From Strigamia acuminata (taxonomy: Eukaryota > Arthropoda > Chilopoda > Geophilomorpha > Linotaeniidae), in contig OX442314.1 in NCBI GenBank assembly GCA_949358305.1, forward strand, positions 37,235,211-37,299,210: a DNA stretch of 64,000 nucleotides. Reading direction: 5' to 3'. Within the stretch, counting starts at the first letter, position 1. The number at the start of each line of letters is the position of its first letter. The notes beneath the pieces are model-generated. The model was not told the origin of the DNA. It saw only the letters and a list, made by a program, of their open reading frames with translations, and did not search any database. The position numbers were made by a program, and so were the translations under genes. Below, one piece after another: positions 43,420-53,903 of the stretch.

Positions 43420-44176
43420 CTAATCATCATCATCATCAGGTTTTCGGCGCCAGGCAACCCAAGTGTCCACCAAGTACAACAATCCCATACCGACACACAA
43501 GGCCTAAAATTAAAAAAAAAATTAAAAATAATAATAAAACACAAATCCTAAATCCAAAGTTCTTACTCCAAACACTAATCCGACACGGGCGGTTACAAAA
43601 AACATCGAAAATTTCAAATAGAGGTGGATGCTCGCCACCGCGGTCAAACTATACATGGCAGTCCCCAGCAAATTGAAGTAAAATTCCTGTACAAGCAGAT
43701 TTAATTGAAAAAATATATACATATTAAATTTTATATAATTTACCTGCCCGGGTGCATTGCCGTGTTTAGTGAACGAACCGAGTAAGAGCATTCCGCTGAT
43801 CATGACGAATCCACCGGTGGTGATGACGCCAGTAAACAAGTGCGGTGGGAACGCGTACAGCAAGTAATAGTAACGTAAGAGATAAATGCATACGGATCCT
43901 CCCAACTGCGATGTAGGAATTGATTGTATAATTAGAATAAACGGTTAAAAATAATGGATGGTTCGCTTACGATTTCCAGAAACTTCAATACGATGCCGGC
44001 AGTTTTGAATGACTTTCGTTTCTTCGTCCTTTTCTCGGCGCTCTGTTCCCGCTGAGAGAGGACTTCTAGAAATAAATTTTCCAATCCTTCCAAACGAATT
44101 TTGGGAATTAATTGGATTAAATGATATAATGAAAGGTTTGCAATGAGTTATTAATACCTGGTGGTGCCGGTGCCAT
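43420..44176 (-). CDS. Four-span membrane protein S5 (array member)
   Basis: Exons 44158-44176, 43971-44065, 43744-43905, 43567-43686 and 43420-43503, phases consistent, 159 residues. N-terminus MAPAPPEVLSQREQS. Membrane segments: KTAGIVLKFLEI with LGGSVCIYLL; GVITTGGFVMISGMLLLGS; NLLGTAMYSLTAVASIHLY; RVGLVFGALCVGMGLLYLVD; acidic tail RRKPDDDD. The acceptor used by S3 reads CGTTTGG here instead of CTTTTAG, so exon 2 must start at the next AG (TTTCTAG), shortening it by 24 bp without changing phase. Confidence 0.74.
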
Positions 44177-44591
44177 TGAGCAAACGTGTTTTTTGACGTG
44201 ACAAACTGCGCAGAGCTTAACCCTACTTTTGTTGACGAAGGATTTCTCGAAGTGGTAATTGCATGAAACGATGCCGGGTTCGTATAAAAATATCAAAAAC
44301 GTTGCCCAAACGTGAGTCCAATGGAATTGCAGATAAGGAATCACGTGATGAATTGTTAGAGATTAATTCTAGTTATAGTAATTATCATTTAACGCGAGTT
44401 TATTTCATTTCGGATTGAACTTTGTGGCTTTTTTAAATTATTTTTCTGTGACAATTTGTGCGTTGAAATTTAAAACTTAGTAGGAACTGTGCAGTTTATT
44501 AATTTTGCACCGCTAGTGCAAATTGGCGCTTTTATTGCTTAAAATTAAAATTTAATTTTTTTTTTTGTAAAAATTATTAAAAATTTAATTT
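44177..44591 (-). promoter_or_regulatory. Promoter module upstream of S5 and array spacer
   Basis: E-box CACGTG 44342-44347 in the shared core; the CRE-like half is lost as in S3. The spacer includes GCACCGCTAG and runs to the FLYWCH-RING insertion. Confidence 0.5.
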
Positions 44592-46060
44592 GGTGCACAG
44601 CATTGCCAGCCTTATAACTTCTAGCCTCTTCGATGTTTGTATTTCCTAACTTCTAATCCAGCCTCTTTGTGTTTGGCCTTTTTTAATATTAATAATAATA
44701 ATAAGTAGTCATAAAATATTTGTTTGCCAGCCTTACAGTTACCGGCCCTTTAGTTTGCCAGCCTTACATTTGCTGGCCCTTTAGTTTGCCAGCCTTATAT
44801 TTGCCGGCCCATTAAATTCTAGCCTCTTTTGAATACGCCACAAACGTCGCACGAACGTCGCATTATCGCCTTAACGTCGCATTAACGTTACACACTGTTT
44901 GTTGTGTATATAATGAACTTATTGTCATCTCACATATCATCAATCCTTGACACTTACCAAACAGTGTTCAATTCGTTATGGCTTCCGTACTCCGCACAAC
45001 TACCATTACCCGATTCGACACACCTGTTGGCCAAGCAGGGCGATTTCATTGGTACGATGAAAATTTTTTTCGTTATCGCGAAGGCACAGCTCCTAGAAAC
45101 CCGATGCATACGCATAAGTTCTTTCGCTGTCTGCAGCCTAATTGTGGCGCAAGAGGCTTTGTTGTGGATGGGGAGTTCATTCTGCACGTAACGAAGGACC
45201 ACGAGTGCGGCGGTGGTTCGCAGTTGGAAGTCTTAAAGCAGAAGTTCCGCGAACGGTTAATCGAACGATGCCGAAATCTGCCCCCAGCAGCGCGTTTTCG
45301 TAGTCAACAATACGATGTTGTCTCGGCCGAATTTTCTAGTCATGTGGCAGCCGCAGTTCCGTTTGTCATTATATGCGTTACCCTGAGGATTCTGCCGTCT
45401 TCGCAATACTGCAGGCTGATCTAGTCGAAAAGAGAGCTGCCCTGGAGGGTGACGACAGTGATGCGACTTTAATGGCAGCGGTTGTAGATTCGTTCAATGC
45501 GCGCAATGCATGGAAACACCAGACTGAGGAGCAGGTGCAGCATCGTTATAACTTGCGGGAGATCTTACAAGGTGCGGAAGTTGAGGAATCGGAACATGAA
45601 TCCAACCAATGTTCAATTTGCCTGATAAACAAGCTGAACATTTTGTTGATGCCATGTGCACACAGATTCTGCTCTGAATGTGCTAACAACTTCCTGAAAG
45701 ATAAGGTGGAACCGTATTGTTTGTCCTGTAGACAAGTGATCAGGACTATTATTAAAATGTTTTAGAAGGAGAAAAGGGGCTGAAAATGTTAGGGCTGGTA
45801 AATTATATTTAACTATTTCATTTAATAATAAAGGGCTAGAATAATAAAGGGCTAGAAATTAAACTTCAGGCAAATATTAAATAATCATTTTATTAATTAA
45901 TTTATTTTTATACTGTATTTTAAAATATTAAAAAAGGCTGAAAAAATAAAGGCTGGCAAATAGTCGGCTGGCATTGCCCGAGGCTGGCACAATATTATCC
46001 AAAATCCAAAACAAAAAAAAGTAAGAAATGAGGCTGAAACAGAAGAGGCTGAACGATTTT
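44592..46060 (+). mobile_element. Insertion with inverted subterminal GCCAGCC/GGCTGGC motifs carrying a FLYWCH-RING gene
   Basis: Lies between array spacer halves (compare 40920-40960). The left 240 bp repeat GCCAGCCTT and TAGCCTCTT several times (44607, 44729, 44758, 44788). The right 130 bp carry the same motifs inverted (AAGGCTGGCA, GAGGCTGGCAC, GAGGCTGAA, 45936-46055). No transposase frame or clear target duplication was seen; ends are approximate. Confidence 0.55.
44978..45765 (+). CDS. FLYWCH-type zinc finger plus RING finger protein, frame shifted between the two parts
   Basis: The first part (44978 to about 45330) has a FLYWCH-like domain: KFFRCLQPNCGARGFVVDG then HVTKDHECGG (a C-C-H-H pattern). 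The second part (about 45373-45765) ends in a C3HC4 RING finger: CSICL, LMPCAHRFCSECANNFL, YCLSCR. RING fingers of this type act as E3 ubiquitin ligases. FLYWCH domains bind DNA or protein and are common in transposon-derived genes. The two parts are in different frames with no room for a normal intron (about 40 bp), so a frameshift near 45335-45372 seems likely. It is the only plus-strand gene-like frame in this part of the window, and its motif-flanked setting suggests capture by the surrounding element. Confidence 0.65.
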
Positions 46061-46421
46061 ACGGTGTGTATTATTATTATTTTGTGATTTTAATAAAAAC
46101 AAAAATAAAGTTACCCATTATCCCGAAATTATTATTATTTTTTTATAAAAATGTAAATTTTACTCTTTCTACGGTTTTCCTTTTGCCTATAAAAGTCTTT
46201 GACACGTAGTCACGTGCCGTTTGTTGAATAAACACGCTACAGAGACATTAAAATGATAATACTGACCCATTTAATGGTCCAATTATTTATCACAAAACGT
46301 TGGAAAAAGTGATTCACAAAAAACGACGCGGAAATAACTTTCACACAATCGAATAAATGAATAAACGAACGGAAAAAAAAATCAATGATGCCAATTGAAA
46401 TATAAAATGAGGTCAACACTC
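46061..46421 (-). other. 3'UTR of S6 and array spacer
   Basis: Common 3'UTR sequence (GACATTAAAATGATAATACT, about 46242). No other gene. Confidence 0.6.
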
Positions 46422-47110
46422 CTAATCATCATCATCATCAGGTTTTCGGCGCGTGGCAACCCAAGTGTCAACCAAATACAACAATCCGATACCCACACAC
46501 AACGCCTAAACATAAAAAAAATAAAAATCAATAAAACAAAAATCCAAAATCCAAAAATCCAAAATCCAAAAATCTTACTCCAAACACTAATCCGACTCGC
46601 GTGGTTTCCGAAAACGTCCAAAATCGCAAATAGAGGTCGATGCTCGTCGCCCCAGTCGCGATATACATAGCAGCCCCCAATAAATTGATTATAGCTTCCT
46701 GAACAACCAAAATTTAATAGAATTTAACAGTTAAATTGTCTATAATTTACCTGCACGGGTGCATTGCCGTCTTTAGTGAACGAACCGAGCAAGAGAACTC
46801 CGCTGATGAGAATGAATCCGCCGGTGGTGATGATGCCCAAATACAAGCGCGATTCGTACGCGTACAACAAGTAATAGTAACGCAGGAGACCGAGGCATAC
46901 GAATCCGCCCAACTGCGATGTAGGAAGTGATTGTAATTAGCATAAACGGTTGAAAATAATGGATGTTTCGCTCACGATTTCCAGAAACTTCAACGTGATG
47001 CCGACAGCTTTGAATGGGTTTCGTTTCTTCGTCTTTTTCTCGGCGCTCCGTTCCCGCTGGGTCTGGTGGGATTTGGCCATCGAAGACGCTCGAGCACTTT
47101 CTTCGTCCAT
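46422..47110 (-). CDS. Four-span membrane protein S6 (array member with its own 5' end)
   Basis: Four exons: 46976-47110 (contains the start), 46751-46912, 46579-46698 and 46422-46505; phases consistent, 166 residues. N-terminus MDEESARASSMAKSHQTQRE, then EKKTKKRN. Membrane segments: KAVGITLKFLEI with LGGFVCLGLL; YLGIITTGGFILISGVLLLG; NLLGAAMYIATGATSIDLYL; VGLVFGALCVGIGLLYLVDT; tail RRKPDDDDD. It lacks the separate short exon 1, intron 1 and the E-box module of S1-S5, so it may be the founder copy and have kept the original promoter (inference). Confidence 0.75.
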
Positions 47111-47599
47111 TATTTAGTGAGAAGAAAACGTTCGAGTGGAGAATAGAATGTGATATATCGGACAGATAAGAGGCACGCCCTTCGGATTTGCATGGCTGAG
47201 TCGTGAGAAAATGCAATGCGAACAAAGGAGCATTCAGTTTTTTATTTGTAGGTTGATAATGAGAGGAAGTTATTGGATTTTAATTGCTTTGGTCGACGGT
47301 GTGGAAAAAACTAGCAGTTAAAGGAATTTATCGCAAAAAAGTCGGTTTTTAGTATTTTACTTAAAATACGGTAGAATCAATTTAATCATCAATTAAGATT
47401 CAAATATCGTTGAGGAAATTTTTTATTTCTTTTACGTTTGACGTTACAAAAGTTCGGAGAAAAAAGTATTTATTTTTAACATTTTAAATCGCTTGACTGG
47501 GAAAATGACAAAATGGTATAGAATTGAAAGTAACTGTCCCTAAACACGACATCTTAACATACGGGTGATTTAAAAAAGGTCGAAAGAATTCAGTTATTT
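47111..47599. other. Upstream region of S6, no other gene recognised
   Basis: AT-rich; no copy of the array promoter core. A 150-codon frame (46773-47225) runs antisense-like through S6 exons and is not a gene. Confidence 0.5.
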
Positions 47600-48300
47600 T
47601 TAGTGTTGAAATAAAGTAAAAACGCTAACGATTTGTCTCACATTGGTGTTGAAATTCACAACAACGTTCGATCTGGGCGTAGTTCTTCTGCGCCACCGGA
47701 AGAGAAGCGAGCTGGCGAAAGCAGTCGGCTTGTGTTGACCATTGGTACCAAAATGTGATAAAAAGACACCAACTAGTATCGGCAGAATCTGCCCTTGCAC
47801 ATTTCGATCCTTCTTTACCACTTTATCTTACCGTTGACGCATCTCCCGTATGCAGTTTTTACTGTTGACCAGGCCAACTCTTGTTCTTCGGTCCACTTCC
47901 ACGTGACATCATCACGGGTCAGTCGATAGAGGGGTTCGAGCAGAGTCTATTTGGAGTTTATAGACGAGATTCCTTCTTTCGAAATGTTCAGGTCAAGAAA
48001 TTGAACCGAGGGTTGCAAGAACTTGTATTTACCCTGATTCAAAGTCACACCAGATTGCAGATTCATCAAATGTAGCAAGAAGTTAGTCCAAGTTCCGGAG
48101 GTCAATGGGGTTCCTCCTTCCGGTCACCGCAGAATCGTCGATATACGGTTGGGTTTTGCCCACCCGAACTGTCAACTGATCCATAGTTCTTTGAAATATT
48201 GCCGGTGCCGACGAGATTCCATAGAACAAACGGTTCACTCGAAAAAGACCAAGGTGAGTATTAATTGTACAATACTCGCAACTCTCCTCATACAATTCGA
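47600..48300 (-). pseudogene. Fragment of a second Ty3/gypsy pol (RT to RNase H), degenerate
   Basis: RT motifs on the minus strand: YCTINTHLGLFRVNRLFYGI then SSAPAIFQRTMDQL and QPYIDDSAVTGR (48083-48295). The connection domain follows (TLNQGKYKFLQPSVQFLDLN, near 48010). Then come RNase-H-like pieces (GVFLSHFGTNGQHKPTAFAS, near 47715). The usual YxDD reads YIDD. Frames shift between pieces; no LTR is seen. It is not related closely to element A. Confidence 0.75.
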
Positions 48301-48508
48301 ACTTCTACGTACACTATATTTAATCCATTTCAATCGGCATAAGGAAAATAAATGGCAAACTCAATCTAATAAATGAATATTTAATCCTAAAAAATGTTAG
48401 TTTGATGTTACAATTAAAGTTTTGGGTTTCTTACATACTGTTATTTTTCACATTTAAACCTGAACTGAATTATTACTTTATCACTTCTGATAATACAATA
48501 ATGTTTAT

Positions 48509-51500
48509 TTACACTTTGCTTGGAGGTTTGATTAGAGCTTTGCTTGGAGCTTTGCTTGGAGGTAATGCTGTAGATGTAGACACACCTTGAGTTGACTGCG
48601 ACCTAACACTGACAGGTTTTCCTCTACACTTCTGAATTTTTCGCCAACACAAATCTGTTGCTGGAATAAAAACTAAAAACAACATCCCTACAAGTATCAC
48701 AATTCCTGTACTGATAAATGTTGTAAAGTAGTCGGTTTGTTCATAAACGAAACCTAGAAATTTAAAAGAGAAAAACAAATTCCAAATCAAATTAATTAAC
48801 AATCTTGAAAAAAAAATAGAAACAAAACGTTTTACCAAATAATGGTGGACCAATAAATGCAAAAACACCAGTGAAAAGCAAATACATTCCAAATGCTTCA
48901 TGAAACAATTCCACTCCCATTAACTCATAAACTACACTACTTCGCAATGAAAGGACACTACCTGTAAAAAAAGCTATTTTAATACAGTTTTAAATGTCGA
49001 GGTATTCATTTTCCTAAAATTAATCTAGTATAATGGTAGATCTAGTATAATTAGATGCATCCAATGCCAACTGGTGACAATTGGTCACAATAGATCTAGG
49101 TTTGGTTAACCCCACTCCCCAAGACAACATTCTCCATAGTTAAAAATTCTTAAATAGTAACTATAGTATTGTTAAAAACGTTTCTCATGAATTAATACCC
49201 ATGCATACTCCAAAAGCACTTGAATAAGCGGCTAATGAAACAAAGTCAGTCATGTATCCAAGTGGAATAGTTACAGCTCCGCCAATAAATGTTCCTATTA
49301 TGAAAACACCGAGAACGTTTGACCAGGTTTGATCTGTTAGATATCCTAATACCACACGACTAATCTATATCATAAAAAAAAGATTTACGGTTACACACTT
49401 AAGCATTTACAGTATAAGGAAAATCAGAAAAGAAATTTAAGTACTTAACCGGTTAAGTACTTAAGTGTGGATATGCAAGGGAGCATGCCCAGAACATTTT
49501 TTAAAGTTTGTTTTTACACTCTCACTTAAAACACAGGCTGCTAAACACTTACCGAGTAACCTTAAGAGTTTAGCAGCCTGTGTTTTAAGTTAGTATGTAA
49601 AAACAAACTTTGCATATCCACACTTAAGTACTTACCCGGTTAAGTACTTAAATTTCTTTTCTGATTCCCCTTACTTCTTAGTATTTTTAGTAGTTTTATT
49701 ACCATATTTGTAATTCCCATAAGTGAGAGTAACATAGCGGCTTTCTGGTCTGATATTTCTTCTCCGGACTTTTCCTTTGCAAATTTGACAATAAACATTG
49801 GCGGAACAAATAAACCTAATGATACGAAAGCTCCACCGAGACACATGAAAACAAATCCACTATCTAATAGAAGTCGCCAATTACAGAAAAACTTTAAAGA
49901 AAAAAGAAAATCATTGAAAATTATTAATACACACATAAAGTAAACAAGTTGTTTCATTTAAAAATTTACAGCCGAAATATTGGATAGGCAGTTTGATGAT
50001 CTCACAGAAATGTAAGTTAACCTTGGATTCATGGGACTAGGGTTTCTCAAAATCGGGACTTTTGGAAAAACCGGTATTTCGGTATTCAATATTCAAAAAA
50101 CCGGCAAACCGGTATTTTTCGGTAATAAAGTAAAATAAAATAGCTACAATTTTAAATATTTTTATTTTAATCGTAATGTTTTCATTGTAATTTTTGTTTA
50201 TTTTTTTAAAATATTATTTTCAATGGGTTGTAGAAGTTTGATGAATATGGGGTTGTTTTGTTATCAGGTGTTGAAATTGAGAAGTCTTTTTTTTTTAAAT
50301 TGATAAATAGAGTTTATAAGATTTTTTAAGTTAAGAAATTCGATAAATTCTCATTTTTATGTTAAAAAAAATCGATATATTCTCATTTTTAAGTTGAAAA
50401 ATCAATAAATTCCCATTTTTAAGTTAAAAAAATCGATAAATTTTTGATTTTATATGAAAAAAATCAATTAATTTCAAATTTTTACATATAAAAATTGATA
50501 AATTCAAGTTTTAAGCTAAAAAAATAGATAAATTCACATATTTAAGCTAAAAAATCGATAACTTTGCATTTTTATGTTTATAAAAATTCCATTCAACGTG
50601 CGTTATAAAAACCGGTACTAATACCGAACTAAAGACTGTATTCGGTATTTTCTTGAAAAATACCGGTTTTTGATACCGGTAAATACCGGTAGAGAAACCC
50701 TACATGGACCAATGCTAATTATTATCAATTTCTAATTAGGTTTTCTACATGTCGCTTACAGGAACCATTATTACACTGTGACATTAATATTAATATCAAT
50801 ATTCCCAGAATATGTCCGATGTACTCTTTCTGTACCCGACACCGGCGGCATGCTGTACACATGCGCAGCTTTCCGCACCGGCTAAGCATTAGCTTAGGCG
50901 GGAACATTCTAGTAAGGAGTTATACTGCTGTGATAAAAGCTAGAAATTTTTAAATAAACACCTAGTGAACAGAAAATCGAAAAATTGTACGCAACACAAT
51001 TTCACGCTTACAAACACGATTTCTTTACAAAAGGTGCAACACGGATTTTTACAACACGTTTTCTTCTGCTTTTCCTTCGACTCCGACGACTCCTCCGTGG
51101 ACCTCGTCGAAGGGGTTAAAGGGCGTGTTGACGGGTCGGGATTCAAAGCTTCGGCAGATCTAACCGGCTGTGGTTGACCGCAACAGAGGCAAGAATTGTA
51201 AGGTGTGAGGTACGGATCTGGTCCTTCCACCAATTTGCAGCAGCACGGAAAAGCGTTGAAGGGTCGAAGAAAGAAAGCCAAAATGGCGACGAGTAAAATA
51301 ATGCCTCCGCAGATTATGAAGCAAACGTTCCACTTGAACGCTTTGATAAGGGTCGACGTTAGCAGAGAAAAGGCGAAGTTTCCGCATCCTGTGCCCGCAG
51401 TGACCAAACCAACGGCTAAGCCACGGTGTTTGTTGAAATTGATGGTTGTTGCAATGACTGCTGGGTGAATGCAGAAGCCGGCAGCGCATCCTGGAAAGAA

Positions 51501-52540
51501 AGATATTTAGATTAAAAGTGCCAGTGGAAAACTTTAACTTCGAAGTAGATGGAATTAGGTGGAAAATGACTCGAGAGATTAGAATTAAATACGTGCACGA
51601 TAAATGCAGGCGTGAAAGTAGAGAAAATTAGTTGCAGGAATGAAAGTTTGTCATTGTAATGTTACGTAAATCAACGGTTTTAGCCCAAAATCAAACGTTT
51701 TAGCCCAAAAATCAAACGTTTTAGCCCAAAAATCACACGTTTTAGCCCAAAAATCGATATTTTAGACCAATTTAACATTGCAATGACGCGTTTTGACCTA
51801 TAAAAAGTCGACTTTTGGAATTTAAAACATCAATTTTTGGGATAAAAACGTCAATTTTGGGTTATAAACCAATTTTTGGCCTAAAAACATCAATTTTTGG
51901 CCTTAAACATCAATTTTTGGCCTAAAAACATCAATTTTTGGCTTAAAAACATCAATTTTTGGCCTAAACTTCAATTTTTGGCCTAAAAACATCAATTTTT
52001 GGCCTAGAAACATTAAATTCTGGTCTAAAAACGTCGATTTTCGTGCGTAAACAGTCGATTTCGTGCTAAATCAGTCGACTTTCATGCTAAATCTGTCGTT
52101 CCGGCTTACTTTCACCCCTGGATAAATAAATTAAATAAATATTATCACCTCCCAAAATTCCGTAACTAAAATCCAGATACAATATGTTGACCGCAAATGC
52201 GGACAAAAACAACGCGATCGACGCCAGTACACTGCCAACAATCGCAACTGCAGTACAGCCAAACTGTTTGGTTAATGGCCCAACCACAAGACCTACAAAT
52301 TAAAATAAAAAAATAAAAATAAAAATAAAAATAGAATCACTCAAGTATCAATCGGTCCGAACCTATCAGTTGAATGTGTCCTCTGTTTAATGATCCAACC
52401 CAGGCAGTCTCGCTCGGACGTGTCTCGAAATGGGTTAGAAGATGCGGCAAGAAAACTCCAAAAGAATAGAAAATACCGTCGGTGATAAAGCTTATAAAAA
52501 ATCCAGCCACAATTAAGTTGATTTTCCAAGAGAACTTCAT
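48509..52540 (-). CDS. Monocarboxylate-transporter-like MFS protein (SLC16 family), 508 residues
   Basis: Seven exons with GT-AG borders and matching phases: 52363-52540, 52149-52292, 51012-51490, 49703-49891, 49199-49364, 48836-48961 and 48509-48753. TM1 carries the SLC16-type acidic-glycine motif (FISFITDGIFYSFGVFLPHL) and WVGSL precedes TM2. Later segments include GLAVGLVTAGTGCGN (TM4 region), IICGGIILLVAILAFFLRPF (TM6), a cysteine-rich cytoplasmic loop (CCCK, CLCCGQP, CCKNPCCTFC), then ISRVVLGYLTD and YLLFTGVFAFIGPPLFG in the C-terminal half. The C-terminus has a PPSKAPSKALIKPPSK repeat. Members move lactate, pyruvate or other small acids across the plasma membrane; substrate is unknown here. 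Introns hold a foldback element, a MITE and a minisatellite. Confidence 0.85.
49417..49672. mobile_element. Foldback (long inverted repeat) element in an SLC16 intron
   Basis: About 250 bp that reads back on itself: AATCAGAAAAGAAATTTAAG at about 49423 mirrors CTTAAATTTCTTTTCTGATT at about 49647. Arms of about 100 bp also contain AAGTTTGTTTTTAC and AACACAGGCTGCTAAAC with their inverts. Each arm carries an inner palindrome TTAAGTACTTAACCGGTTAAGTACTTAA (49438-49465) or its near copy with one extra C. No coding capacity. Confidence 0.85.
50038..50702. mobile_element. MITE (possibly hAT-type), 665 bp, in an SLC16 intron
   Basis: Terminal inverted repeat TAGGGTTTCTC / GAGAAACCCTA. Flanks CATGGGAC and CATGGACC resemble a worn 8-bp duplication, which would fit hAT. 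Subterminal regions are rich in ACCGGTATTT motifs in both orientations. The middle is a tandem array of about ten variants of AAAAATCGATAAATTCTCATTTTTAAGTT-like units of about 30 bp (50290-50590). Confidence 0.7.
51665..52080. repeat. Minisatellite in SLC16 intron 2
   Basis: Two related tandem types: AAAAATCAAACGTTTTAGCCC (left, about 4 copies) and TTGGCCTAAAAACATCAATTT (right, about 8-10 copies). Partly inverted relative to each other (TTTTAGCCC and GGCCTAAAA). Confidence 0.85.
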
Positions 52541-53903
52541 TTACGTTTTAGGCTTAAGTTTCTACATGAGCGAGAATAACAATCACTATTTATTCGTTCA
52601 TTGTCGACTCACAAACAATCGATTACAACAAACCACGATTATTTACCTCAACGTCAGGTGTTGTCAGTGAACATTTGACCGAGGATTAGTCGCTTCCAAG
52701 TTGTGTGTGCAAGTTGTCAGTGTTAGATCTGAATAAATCCATGTTTACGACCATTTAAAAGCGACTTTTCGAACTTTGTTATTGACTGTGCTGATTAGAC
52801 TGTGATACGAATGACATTGACAGCCTACTAATCAAGTTCAACACATGGACTGTGGCTTAGAGTATTAATAAGATAAAGGATGTGAGAAAATGAGCCGGTT
52901 ACAAAATATATATATCAAAGGATATGAGACCGTTGGTTCGTCACGTCACGAGACACTCTGGCGTTTTACAAAGGGATTCACATTCCATTTAATGTTGTGA
53001 TCAGCTGCCCACGCGTACTGATCACTTGCCTGCAATACAGGGCACTTATTACAGCTCTATAACTAAACCTGGCTGTATTTCGGTGGTAAATCATCGTGTG
53101 TGTTGCGTCCAGCGTCTCGTGGCTCTCCCCCGACCATGTGGCGTCCGTCCGAACACTCACTATGTGTCATGTTATTATATTATATTATATTTTGTTTTAT
53201 TGATTTCCTTTTCGGTAGCGCGCAGTCATAATGTGACCAACTGTAGTGCTGGGTCGGTCAAGTTCAAGACTAATCGTCTGGACACAGACTGACCCCTTGC
53301 CGATCCTCTGTTCCTATTGGCTGCAATAGCAACTGGTTAGGAGCCGCTGAGGACCACTGCTTAATGTTGCCAGTGCCAACTGCTGCCTGTTAGTCGCAAG
53401 TACACAAGTATTCACTAAATTTACTATACAAAATCTTGCTAAAAATAAGAAAACCATTTTTTGTTGCAAATTTGTTGTCTTTATAGCAGCCATTTGTTGT
53501 AAATACACTTTACAACGTTCAAATGTAACTTTACACAATCAGTAAATCACAATTTTCATTTCCAATAGCACGAATATATTTACAAAACAACTATAACATA
53601 ACAAAAAAAATCAAAATGGTTATATATACATGAATGCCGACAATTCATTTGAAATAATTCACTTTATTTTTATTCTTTTACCTCTTTACATTTGTTGATC
53701 TCGGTCAGTCGGATTTGCGACCACAGGAAGCAGTTCTTGCTCTATAGTCTGACGACTACTGTGACTCACTTTGCTCTCCTTCGTATCTGCGAATTCAAAA
53801 CGAGGCAATCAGAGATCAAAACCGGCTTTCACTCAATACAAAGTGGAACTCAACAATAATTTCCGTTCAATTTTGCTCAAAGCTTTGAGTTCCACTTTGA
53901 ATA
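52541..53903. other. Intergenic: 5' flank of the SLC16 gene, repeat copy at 52990-53160, 3' flank of the GPCR
   Basis: 53060-53160 is an inverted relative of 745-840 (minus strand GTCGGGGGAGAGCCACGAG). 52995-53040 resembles 57960-58010 (CTGATCACTTGCCT). No gene recognised. Confidence 0.5.
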
